This document shows, in pieces, positions 33,910-45,329 of a stretch of 64,000 bases of DNA. Both the position numbers and the translations under genes were made by a program. The notes under the pieces are model-generated. The model worked only from the letters and a program-made list of their open reading frames with translations, ran no database searches and was not told the DNA's origin. Origin of the DNA: Neoechinorhynchus agilis (lineage: Eukaryota; Acanthocephala). How positions within the stretch are numbered: the stretch's first letter is position 1; every line of letters begins with the position of its first letter. The stretch covers positions 3,162,001 to 3,226,000 of the forward strand of contig CM121343.1 in the NCBI GenBank assembly GCA_051530055.1, written 5' to 3'.

Positions 33910-35648
33910 ATGTCGGAGCAGTTGGACGCAACGAACCCAAGTGATATTTACGTTCATCATCATCACCATCACCATCATCGTCCGTACCATCAACCAGCAA
34001 TTCAATCATTACCATCGCAGCTTTACACGGGCACTTCTAATGGAGAATATCCACATTTTAATAATCCACATTACGATAGCAACGCCGCCTATTCTCCCTA
34101 CTTCGTTGAACGACAACATCAATTCCAATGCTATCTACATCCGTCGTCGTTTTATACACCGCCACCAGCCACAAATCAATACACAATGATTTCTCCTTTC
34201 AATCATCCCGAAACAACCGCTCTGTGCCATCAGCAGCAGCAGCAATCACAAAGGTTCTGCAATGATCAGCTATGCTATTTCTCAACCAACGATGGAATCG
34301 CAACTCAACTCAGGCAACAACGTTTCACGTACCCACATGCCGCCACACGAACGGCCACTACCGTTCTACCACCACCGCCACCACCACCGCCGCCGCCGCC
34401 GACAACAACAACAACAAAAACAACAACAAATAGCCAATACTATTACGATGTCCAAGAGTTAAGTGCCAGTAACCATCAACAATCTTCAATACAACAACCT
34501 ACACGCCCCAAGCAGGGACGACAACATAAACGCAAGAGGCCAAGGACAAATGGAGCTGCTGAGGAAGATAAGAAACGGGTTTATATATGGGATCTGGACG
34601 GAGTTATTCTTGGATATCTCGATATCCTCAGAATGAACGATCCGTGCATCACCAGAATTGAAAATATGGCACTATCTTCTCATCAGCTTCTAAAACCAAA
34701 ATCACCAGGGTGGATAAATTTTAGAATTTCATCGTCTTTAAACCCCTCATGAGAAGATAGCCAATATCAGAGACCTCGTTCAACGAATGGAGGAATTAAT
34801 CAACCAGTTCTGTGTAAAACACTTAAATTACGTTGAATTGAAGGTGAGAAAGTCTCGAAGGAGGTTTATTCGGTAATAACCCTTTTTAACGCACACACAC
34901 AGCCGTACGAACAAATGCAAATGATTGACGGAATAGAAGATTTTCTCAATATTGAGCAGAGCATTCCATGCGACAATGACGGACTTTCCACATTGGAAAA
35001 AAGCAGAGATTCATACGACCTAAAGATGAGAATTGCGACTCGGATTCGATCTATAGTTAAATTTTATGGAAAAGAGGCATCGCTGGAGGCGATCGGTTGG
35101 TATGCGTAAAAAATTGATGGATAATTTTCGCTATTTAGAGTTGACAAAAAGTCAATACGATTTCTCCCAATTGCTTGAACGGATGAACCTTGCGAACCAT
35201 GGTTGGACCCAGCACGCTAGAAGTGCGATTGAAATGGCCAATGGGAGAGAAGATGTTGTGAATGTTCTCGTTACTAATTCACCGCTTATTCCGGCTTTGT
35301 GTAAACTCATGATTTTTGATTTTACCGATTACTTTCCAGTTGATACTGTCTATAGTTCAACTGTCACAGGTTCATATCAGAGAGTTGATAGTTCTATCTT
35401 AACAAAAATGAAATAAAGGCAAAAAACAATGTTTTGAACGAATCGAAACCAAATATGGAAAAGATCTAATCTACGTTGTGGTTGGACGAGGTGAAGATGA
35501 ACGTATCGCCGCACAAGAGGCAAGTTTTTATCCTTAGAATCAGCCTTCCAAAAACAAAAAACTCTAGATGCAATGGTCCTCCTTTCCGATCAATAACACA
35601 CTCGACATCCAAAATCTCAGATTGTCGATCGCAAGCAGACTCATTTAA
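33910..35648 (+). CDS. EYA: Eyes absent (EYA) transcriptional coactivator / HAD phosphatase
   Basis: Partner of Six homeoproteins with a C-terminal tyrosine-phosphatase (HAD) domain. Exon 1 (33910-34709) has the start MSEQLDATNPSDIY, an eight-His run, a Pro/Tyr/Gln-rich transactivation-type region with a ten-Pro run and a Thr run, a basic stretch (GRQHKRKRPRTNG), then HAD motif I as YIWDLDGVILGYL. The nucleophile pattern D-L-D is kept, but the usual ET after it is GV. Exon 2 (34754-34843) has DLVQRMEELINQF. Exon 3 (34903-35369) has VVNVLVTNSPLIPALCKLM. Exon 4 (35419-35519) has CFERIETKYG and IYVVVGRGEDERIA. Exon 5 (35568-35648) ends SIASRLI. The last intron is GC-AG (GAG then gcaagt). A one-base frame break lies at 35101 (GW, then MRKKLMDNFRY), and intron 1 is one base out of phase. 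The EYA domain is unusually diverged in its N-terminal third. Confidence 0.9.
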
Positions 35649-35699
35649 TGATAGGAAAACAATTTAAGAATAAATTTTATCCTGGCGTCGCTTTAGAAA

Positions 35700-36195
35700 A
35701 AAGATTCTGCGCGTTGCAGAATACGGAAGAAATAAGAGTAGAAACGCAGTGATGTCGATCAAATGTTTTTTAGATGCGGAAGAAATAAGAGTAGAAAAAT
35801 CAATGGCGTAGATCAAATATTTTTAAGATACGGAAGAAATAAGAGTAGAAAAATCGGTGACGTAGATCAAAATTTTTTTGCATACGCAATAGAATGAAAA
35901 CCTACGCGAAGGAAGAAAATCATCAAATAAATCAATTATTATAGTGGCACAAAACGTGCAATCACCACCGTGCGCAAAATGTTAGCTTCTCTCCTTCCTC
36001 GGCTGTCACCATCATGCTAACAGCGTGAGATATTTTGTCGTAGGAATACACCTGCTCTTGCGTCGCCGATCGATTCTCTTCGCTATAAAAAAAGGAAAGA
36101 AATAAAAGTAGAAACGCAGTGACGTAAATCAAATGTTTTTTAAGATACGGAAGAAATGAAAGTAGAAAATCAGTGACGTAGATCAAAAGAAATGT
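35700..36195. repeat. Interrupted tandem repeat, about 5 units of 60-65 bp
   Basis: The unit reads atacggaagaaataagagta, gaaaaatc, gtgacgtagatcaaa, with a T run. Three units lie at 35705-35885 and two at 36095-36190, separated by 200 bp that holds acaaaacgtgcaatcaccac (also found at 45283, next to satellite C). Each unit holds a TGACGTA-like word, which resembles a CRE/ATF half site, but function is unknown. Confidence 0.7.
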
Positions 36196-36546
36196 CCCGC
36201 TCTTCATTGTTCGCAAGTTGTGGAATATAACACGATGAAAATTGATTCATTTCTCGAAGCGGAACATTCTGAACGTCAAATCTCAGTGTGAAGCGGTAAA
36301 TTGATTTTGACTTGTGCTGGGTGTGAGTACCTCTCAACGAAATAAAGTACTGTTTTTTTTGTGAAAGAATTGTTGAGGATGACAATAGTTGTATTGAAGG
36401 CGAATTAGCTCAATCCAACGATCACACAGACATGAAAATCGAGAAATGTGAAAAGGGTTCTCGAGCTGGCAGCAGTAAAACCTGCTTCGCCCTCGCTGCC
36501 AATTCTGATAAGGAAAAACTGTTGGATTGAACCTAAGAGCGGGAAA
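36196..36546. other. Gap between the 65-bp repeat and the giant gene
   Basis: About 350 bases with no convincing gene. It should contain the 3' UTR of the giant minus-strand gene. Confidence 0.35.
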
Positions 36547-39500
36547 CTAATTTGCGTCGTTTGGACGCATGAATCCAGTTTCCCTCAAAATCTTAAACGC
36601 TTCCTCCTCAGCTCGCTTCAAGATCTTATCGGAATCCTCTGGACCAAGCATTGAGATTTGATTACCGTCCCAATGTAGACCACAAGAATCCAACAATCTA
36701 ATAACGTCTTGCTGGCTAACAGGAATCTCCCGGATATGACCATTTTGTTCCAGCAACATTCTAACATCAAATCCTCGTATTAGTTTGTTATACTTCACAG
36801 TGGGCTGTTTTCCGCGATAAAATAGAACCCTTGCGCGTTCATTAGCCTCTCGCCAAGTTAAACCGCGGCCGACACTCGCTGACCTCGGTGTAGAAGTGGG
36901 AACGTAAGGTGAGCTCGTGTAAGTCCGCTCCGTTTCTTCATCCGTTGTAAGTGTAAAATCCAAAGTGGCTTGTTCCTTGGGTTCCGCGAAGGCTCGTGAT
37001 TGAGAAAAAACCCTGGTACCATATCTCGAAGAACAAGTGCAGTTGCAACAGCATCCACAACACACGGTCGTGTCTGGTGGAAGGCTGAATGAAATCTCGC
37101 GTAAGACAAGAGGTTTGCCGGATAAGCGATCTCTCAGTAAATTCATCGCCTTGTCATCAGGACTATCGAACTCATTGGCAAAGTATGCTTGCTCGATAAG
37201 ATTGCAGATTGAAGAAGCTAACGGAAATAGACTGTCGTCCGGGTATTCCTGCTTTAATTTGTCAGTAACTTCATCAAATGTCTTTGCGCTCAGTATGTAC
37301 TCAAAGGCCTTATCGATTATAGGTTCAATATCGCTCTGCGAAACTTCAGGGTGCTTCTCATGTTCACGCAAAACATTAACAATCGCTCGTTTCAGCTCTT
37401 CTCGATTACGTTGAAGATTTGAGTCCGCTCGCTGACTTAGGAGAGTCGATGCAGTTGCGTCAATTCGAGGCTCTCCGCCGTGGGTAATGTTGATTAAGAT
37501 TTTAACGGGTGATCGCAAATCAAAACCATCAATTACGCCTGATAAATTCCTTGAAAGATCGTCAACTACAACATCTACGAGATCGCAGTCTTGTGGAAAT
37601 GCGTCTTGCAATTGAGATCGCAGATCATTTATATCGGATATAGGCTGCTTCTTTAGTATATTTTCAGCTTCCTTAATGATTTTACCTATTTTGCGTTTTT
37701 GTTTCTTATCTTCTGATTTGTCAACGTCGCCAATTAGCCTCTTTTCGGTTGATCTTATAACATCGGGCAGATGAATTCGAAGAGTCCCATCAATTAGCCT
37801 CGGGTATTTTCCTCTGGAGTCCATTACCAACAGATCTAGTTCTCTATCATCTATACTGACAGTGCCCGCGGGAGAACTATTCGGAAGATGTTCAATAACA
37901 TCGACTATAGGATCAACGAGGTGTCGATGTTTCGGATGCTCATTCTTGAGTTGGTTTCGAAGTACCGTTAGTGTCGGCACGCTTCCATTTTTGAGTCGTT
38001 CTAACGCCTTTCTAGTAATCTTACCAATTTCAGATTTGCTTTCGTCTGGGTAAACCGATGAAAATCTATCGGCTAATCTTTTCTCAAGTCTTGCTGTCCG
38101 TGGTTGTTTCTGAAGGAAATCCAGCAAGGTGATACATTCCGGTGACAAGACTAAAGGAGCGGCTGTTCTTGTAGAAGGCCTGTTGCATGAAAAGCATCGA
38201 GAACTTCTCTTCTCTTGATGCCTATCTCGCATTTTTACAGGTTTCGTGCCGGAAACTTCGTCCGTTATTACGTGCGACGGTACTTTAGCTTCGTCTTTTG
38301 CCTTTATGGGACTAACGCTAGCGCCGGATAAGTGGCGTTTGGACGGAACGCCTTCTTTGTTGATAAGTTTATCTCCGGGACTCACAACTTGAACGACGGG
38401 ACTCTTTGTTCGCGGTGATCCCTTTCTTCCTTTCCGTTCCTTTTTGTGTTCACCGGACTTTGATCCAAAACAAGTAAGGCATTTGATTTGTTTATCTTCT
38501 TTGTGGCGGTCGTCAGCAGGTAAACTCTCAGGAGTCTCTGCAACCGTTGACTTTACTTGTTCATCTGCGTGATCAATATCAGCCTGCGGTTCTGACCTTA
38601 CACACTTAAAGCAACGACTGACTCGCGTTGATCCGAATTTAGACTTTTCATGACTTTTAGGTTCGCCTTCATCGGTAAAATCAGTGTCATGTCGTTTCTC
38701 CCTTTTACCACATGCAAAGCAAGGTTTACGTTTTCCTGGCTCACGTTCATCTACGTGCTTCTGGAATCGTCCGGCATCATCATCATCATCATGAAGAGCT
38801 TGATGTTCACGTGACTTGCCACCACACGGGAAGCACGTAGTACCATCTTTATCCTTCCGTTTCTTTAGCTTTTCTGTGATAACCGGAGCAGAAGTGCTTG
38901 GCTCCACACCACTTGTTTCTTGAATAATAGATGCTACCCGTCGAGGAGAATTATCGCGTCCTTGAGCACTGGATCTTGGAGTGAAACATGTAAGGCACTT
39001 GCTTCGGTGATCATCATCCAAATGCTTTTCAGTGGATAACTTCTTTGGTTTTTGATCGTCCTCTGCGAATTCAGGTTCCACCCCGTGTTCAATGTGCCGT
39101 TTATCCCTCACTTTCCCACAAGGACAACACTGTGAGAAACGCGTTGGCCCATGTTCGTGCTCCGGCTCGTCGTGATGTTTCTTAGGTTTACCTTTCCCAG
39201 CAGCAATGGGCATGGTAGCAGTTGTAGCTACGGCTGGTCCTTCAATGTCTGGTAGATTGAAATTTGGTGGACTGTAGAGTTTTCCGCCTTCTTCGGCAAC
39301 TCGTTTTGGATGCTTGGGTGCAGACATTATTTGACCCTCATCTTTTGCCTTCCTTGCTTCATCTCCTTTAGTCCCAAAGCATGCGAGGCACCGGTTAGCG
39401 CCTTCATCGTGAGCTCGTGCTGCTGCTCGTTTTTTTGTGCGTGATTCTTGACCAATTAAGACTCCAGGCATTTCGTGATCTGCCATTATAGTGGCAATCC

Positions 39501-42500
39501 CAGACTGAGGAAACTTCATGTATCCTACTCCGACATCCTCCGGGACCGTGTAATCTATGGATATATGAAGTGGCTCTCCATGATAGTCGCGTGGATAGGC
39601 GGGCTCGACTGGTTGTTCTGGCGGTGTAGCGGCGTAGCCCACAGGCTTCATTGAGTCAGAACGTTCACGTGTATCAGATGGACCAAACGTATCGCCAGTT
39701 GGACTAATTCGTTTGGTTGTGTCTGATTTGACTTTTTTAGGTTCAACGTCTGAACTTCTAGGAACCGATTCGCTTGGTAGAAATTTTCGGGCAGGGCGTT
39801 TTCCAGATTCGTCTACATCCGGAGGATGTTCGGCATGTTCGGACATTATGCTTGCAATGAGGCCCGCACCGGTGGCTATCCCCAAAGCTCCAGGTTTGTG
39901 TGCATCTATCATTTTCGATATTCCTTTAAGTGAATCAGGATGAATTCGCGATTTTCCTTCTTGTACTGACGCATCCGGGTGTGCATAAAAATCGCCAAGA
40001 TCACCACGAGGATGAAGCGCCTGTTTGTGAAAATCAAGTATTCGCTTAAGTCCTGTGAAACTTGGTTCCTCGCTGGCTTTTTCACCTGAAAGTTTATCAG
40101 CATCGTCCTTTGGTTTCCCAAGCAGATGCTTGTGTTTTGCCGAACTAGAAGATCGACTCCTTTGTTTACCATCTCTAATCTCAGAATCGTCTTCACTTTC
40201 GGTTGATTGCTTTGTTGGTGCTTTACTGCTGCCACTGAACCACGGAAACAAAGGTTGTCGGTGTGCCTTAGACGATCGATCTGCCGCTTCGCTCGGTTCT
40301 CCGGGTTTAGGGAGACCGGATTTTTCTTCCTCCGGCTGTCGTTCCTTTTTCCTTCCGAATAGAGAGAAAGACCTTTTGTGAGCACGATGTCTGCTAGTTG
40401 GCTCTTCGAACTCGTCTTCGATTTCTTCACCCTTGTGGGTAGTGGAACTATCATCTGCCCGTCGTATTTTGAAGAATACAGAAGGCGGCTTCGGCGAGCC
40501 ATCGTCCGTTGAATGTTTGACTTCCAAAGGAGAAGTCTGATGTGTTCGACCTGGTATTACGTTGAAACGTTCTGAATGATGAATGCTTACATAATCATCA
40601 GCAGGGGCGCCTTGTTGTTGAATTCTCCCTTCCTGCTCAAGCCAGACGCTGTCTCGTTCTTGCTTAAGAGTCGGGACTGACAATTCCAGAGTTGATGGTC
40701 TTGTGTCTCCTACATCAGCACATAGAGAACCAAGTAGTGGTTTGTTGATGTCAAAAGTAGTAGGCTTTCCAGGTCCTCCAAAAGTAAACCGCTTCCATGG
40801 ACTGTGTGGCTTTGAAGTTTCGATCGAGCTAGCATCGATTTGTGGCAACTGCACAGACGGTGGCTCCAATGATGGTGCTCGTAAGTGTTTCTTCTTTTTC
40901 CCTTTTAAAGAGTCTTCGTGTAAGTTTTGTAATTTTGAACAAAAAAACACTTGAAAAGTATATATTTTCGTTGAATTCACCAAACCTCACCCAATAACCT
41001 AATGCCAAATCATAGAAGACTCTCTAAACATAGGCGAAGATGTCTCTGGAAGTGACGAGTCAGCTAATAATCTCGGAGTACTTTCCATGGCCTCCGCGAT
41101 AATTTCCGAAATGTGTTCAGATTGTGGTTGTTCTAGGTAGTACTTTTCCGGTGACACATCTTCTCCCTTTTCATGTTTCTGATAATCAGACGGTAACGTT
41201 GATCTTTTACCTCGGTGATCCTTAATGATTGATGAAACATACGTGACAGGCGCACCAATTGCTGAACCCGTTGCAGCCACGACGTCTTTCACCGATTTAG
41301 GCCTTGTCAATCCTTCTCTTAGTTCTGATGCTTCTCTATCCGTAGGAGAAATAGCTTCCGCAGATGTTGACAATTTTCTCATTGTCTTCAGCTGTGATCG
41401 TCCCCTTGACATTTTTTCCTCGTCGCTAGTGGTGCCAGTCAGCGGTCTACCTACTCTTGTACTTGCTACCGCCGCCGTTGCCGCTGCTGCTATTTCGACA
41501 TCACGGACAAATTTATCGTCCGGAATGGTATCCATCAGTAATCTTAATTTGCTCTCGGTGTCGTATTCTGTGAAAATATATTCGATAACATTGCTGATAG
41601 GCCCTACCATATTGACAGCATCCGGATACTCCACATTCTCAGCCCATATCTGATCTTTATAATCGGGCCAACTATCACATCTATCATAATGGAGGAGATC
41701 CAACGATCTGGAAATTATTTTTCGTGCTCTATACGCCTCGTCGTCGTCTTTGAATCTTTCGACTTTGTCAATCAAGTCAAAAAAGTAAGTGCTCAATTGA
41801 AGATTATTGTTACGTATAACTTGTTTTTGACCGTCCGATATTAATGGGTGATATTTCAATTGATATGTTTTTGGCAAGGATTTTCGGTGTACCACATCCG
41901 ACAACGATTGACGCGATTTCCCCGATGGAACTTTCATCTCCTTGCCAACTGATACCTCCCGTGGAGCACCATCAATATTTTTGCTACCTGAATCTGATTG
42001 CTTTTTCGAAGATCTACATTTTGATCTTGTGCACCGACATAGGTTAGAAAAGCGGCTTGGGCGCATTGATTCTTGGCCTGCATGAGTTGGTCTTTCATAT
42101 ACGGACAATGGGCGCCGAACTCGACCATTATCTCTCCGCAAGCGCTCGTCTTGACCGTGATATGAAGGACTCCGGTGAGGTTCACCGTGTTCATCGTAGT
42201 ACAAGTGCCTATCACCGTCATGATCAGAACGAACTCGTGCGGGAAGTGAAGGAGAATGTCGACTTCGTTGATTGTCATATCTTTGATCGTAATCGAGCCC
42301 TGCCATTTGTTCATGTCCTCCTTGCTTTCTGAGGCATTTTGAGAGCAAACAAGGAGACGATCTTCGATGAACGATTGTGCTGCCTCCAATGAATCTAGGG
42401 CGGCTCCATTCAGATTTAAGGCTCAGTTGTTTACCCGGCACTAAATCGTCTTCAGATAAACTAGTGCCCAATTCCAGTTTCGCGTCTTGTACATCCTTAT

Positions 42501-42897
42501 CTGTTTTTAGCACATAAACTTTTGTTACTTCAGTTGTTTCGGTTTTGGTAACCGTTGTAATGCGACTATTGGTCAATGGATCCTCAGACACAACGCGTTT
42601 CGTATGAATCTTTCTTTTAACTCTCTTATCGTCTCCTTCTTCGACGGACTCAACTACTTCAACGGGGCATCCACTACCCGTTTCCTCAAACGTTTTTGTA
42701 GTTTGTGGAACGGACTGGGAGCCACGCGAATCCGTTGCACCCATTATAGCATGGCTTGACTGCCGCACTTTATCTATTTCATCCAGTGCGTGCTTTTCAG
42801 CATAGAAAACAACATCGTGACTGGATTTATCAAGAAATGTAACCTCTATCGGCTGGCCGATTTCTATACTCCTTACTTTACGACGCTCGCCGTCCAT
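36547..42897 (-). CDS. Giant disordered protein with repeated Cys-pair motifs and helical modules; unrecognised
   Basis: Two long minus-strand frames, 42897-40999 (632 codons, start MDGERRKVRSIEIGQP) and 40983-36547 (1478 codons), lie 15 bases apart and probably form one gene of about 2090 residues. A good 41-nt GT-AG intron (40990-40950, ggtgagg ... ttttcaag) links them if one base is missing near 41010. The second part is highly charged and disordered, with eight short Cys pairs of the form C-[LF]-x-C-[FG] separated by 40-60 charged residues (CLACFG, CCPCGK, CLTCFT, CFPCGG, CFACGK, CFKCVR, CLTCFG, CFSCNR), and later a CCGCCCNCTC cluster. A helical module of about 90 residues recurs three times in the second part (IGKITRKALERLKN ... 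LRNQLKNEHPKHRHLVDPIV; IGKIIKEAENILKK ... LRSQLQDAFPQDCDLVDVVV; IEPIIDKAFEYILS ... KLKQEYPDDSLFPLASSI) and once in the first (ARKIISRSLDLLH). The C terminus is compact (TWREANERARVLFYRG, DVRMLLEQNGHIREIP). Cys pairs could bind metal or be acylated. I know no family like this. Confidence 0.8.
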
Positions 42898-45285
42898 ATT
42901 GCAATGTCTGATTGTTACGACAAGGGAATTGTCTATATATTAAAAAATCAGAGAACACCCGGAAAAACTTGGCTAAACGAGAGGAGTAGGCGAATGTTAA
43001 TATTGGTGGGTTTCTCGAAAAAGTTTTTAATAGTGCAGCGTAGGATTAGTGAATAGAAAAAGCAAGAGGCGGGAGTAGTAGCAGCATAAGTAACCCGAGA
43101 CTATTGGACACGCATGTGTCCGATCGATTAGAAAGCTTATGAACTAGAGAATATTGAGTTGAAAAATTGTAGAACGGAAATAGAGGCGACGGCGGTTCGA
43201 ATTCGACTTCATCATTTTCTTTCTAGTACCTCTCCAATTCATTCTAGTTTATAGAGAGAGAGAGCATTGTCGTTAGTGTAGAACTGGCAGCGGTTGGCAC
43301 CAAGCATGCGCATACACACCGAGAGAGCGATAACAGTTGTGGCACTGCGAGCGATGGTTAAGCCGTCTTTTAGAGCAGCAGCAGCGTTTAGACAAGAGGG
43401 AACGAGTGTGTAACTTGATTATTTGAATGGAGAGTGCGTATACGTATGAGGCTATTTTCAAAAGAGACTTAGTAACAGTCGTGTAGTCAGATTCTACATT
43501 GATCTTTTTAGGAACTTCTTTTTTTGATATGTAAATGAGCATGTGAACTAAGTAGAGAAAAGTGCAACGCTGGTGTTCCAGGGTTAGGTTTCCAAGCGAA
43601 CAAAAATCTTACCCGTGATTGTAAGTGCAATTGTTTTTGTCGCCAAGAAAATGTCGCTGTGATCGAATAGAACAGTAAGTAGGTGACTGAATTAGTATTG
43701 AAAGACAAGCGTACGAACTCGGTTTCACTTATAGACGAAGGAATGGGCTCAATGTATACCCCCTCTCACACACACAAATACACAAGATTAGCTAACACGA
43801 TAGTATGAAAACACTTGTACAAAACGGAGTATCGGTGTTAACTAACCGGAGATAGAAAAACACAATTAACGAAATAACAGTATTATTTTCTGCCCCTCCC
43901 CCCCCTCCACGGGCATTGGTGAGAAAATGCGATTAGGCTAGGTGACTTACCTTGATTAGATTAGAAAATGGAGTATTTTAGGATTAGAACCTCTAAAGAA
44001 AACGCAAAGAGAAAAGGAAGTGGTCCCGCAATGTGTTCGTCGGTGGAACCACAAAAATACGGCAATGTAGTGCTGCGTAGAGAACACAAAAATGGCAGCT
44101 ATATTGTTGGGTCGGGCGGCGGTGGCGGGGGGGGCGTTGTACGACGAGCGAATGATGAGAAGATTAGTGGTGGGGAAATAACCTGTATAGAGAAAATACA
44201 GAGTTGTACATGTCATAAAGAACCACATAATGTACGTTGGCAACTGTATTGTACACTTGAGACGTGCCCAGGGATTTGTCTGTTTATCGATTAAAAGATA
44301 AGACTTCCCGGGTTATTTTCAAAAAAAAATTTTATCCACTTGCCTTACGAATTGAAATGGTACGTTAGGAGGAGGAGGAGAATAGTCCGTGTATTGGTGC
44401 GCCGCTATCAAAAGTCAAGGATGTGCCTCTTCTATAAATATGGATCTGAACACCAAGGTAGCAGTGGAGATAATAGACAAATATGTGCGAACGAGGTACA
44501 ACCTACATAGAACGCGAGCGAGCGAGAGAGAGTGTGCAGCAAAAGAGCTAATATACAAGAGCAGCCTGTGGTGGTGGTGGTGGTGGCAGGAGGGTGCGTT
44601 GTGTAGTTGGTGTTTGATCAGCAACCGTCGAATGTCATTCGGAAATTTAAGAAGCCCAGACAGGTCGCTGTGAATAAATTTAGTTCAGATAAAAGCGATC
44701 GGTGTGATAAACCTAAAGAACGACCTCAGTACGGCGACCGGAGATATAATACGTTCATAGGCGACATGGCTTCTATGTGGACTCAGTAAACCAACAACTG
44801 CCGCATACGGGGGGGAGGGGGTTATGTGTGTGTGTGTGTACGCACACGAACACGTGAACGGCGGCGACAACCGGTGATATATACATTGACGACGTTGTCA
44901 CCCAGTGTTTACCCACATTGACACGCAAAAAAAGAAGGAACCGGGACACGGAACATTTGCCTTCTTGGACGCAAATTCAATTCTTATCTTCAATTCGTAT
45001 ATCACACGAGTCTGGGCGCTTAAAACGGTAAAAGATAACGGTACCACGCACAAATGGCGATGAAACACTTCAACGAAAAGTTCCTATACTTCATCAGATA
45101 ATCAAATGCTAAAAATAATCCAGCTTTTGCGAACCATAGAAAGGGAATTATCGTTCAGAAACGTCTTGTTCATACAAAAAAAACTATTTTGTCGTTTAAA
45201 ACGTTCTGTGGACCTCGTAGCGTTCATTAAAAAATTTTGATTAAGAACTTATTTTTTCTAGGGTTTACAATAAAAAAAGTACAAA
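42898..45285. other. 2.4-kb gene-poor region upstream of the giant gene
   Basis: Likely promoter or 5' UTR of the minus-strand giant gene. It has GA-rich, CA/GT-rich (44825-44842) and C/G-run stretches (43897-43912; 44110-44140). The longest frames (for example 43968-44294, and 44389-44673 with a Trp run from a GGT microsatellite) show no conserved composition. A short upstream exon could be hidden, but none can be supported. Confidence 0.4.
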
Positions 45286-45329
45286 ACGTGCAATCACCAC
45301 CGTCCGAAAAATTGGAGCTAATAAATAAT

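Noticed and set aside
36858-40502. Long antisense or out-of-frame ORFs inside the giant gene
   Set aside because: Shadows of the main frame caused by its skewed codon use.
44389-44673. ORF with a Trp run
   Set aside because: The run comes from a GGT microsatellite and nothing else in the frame looks like a protein.
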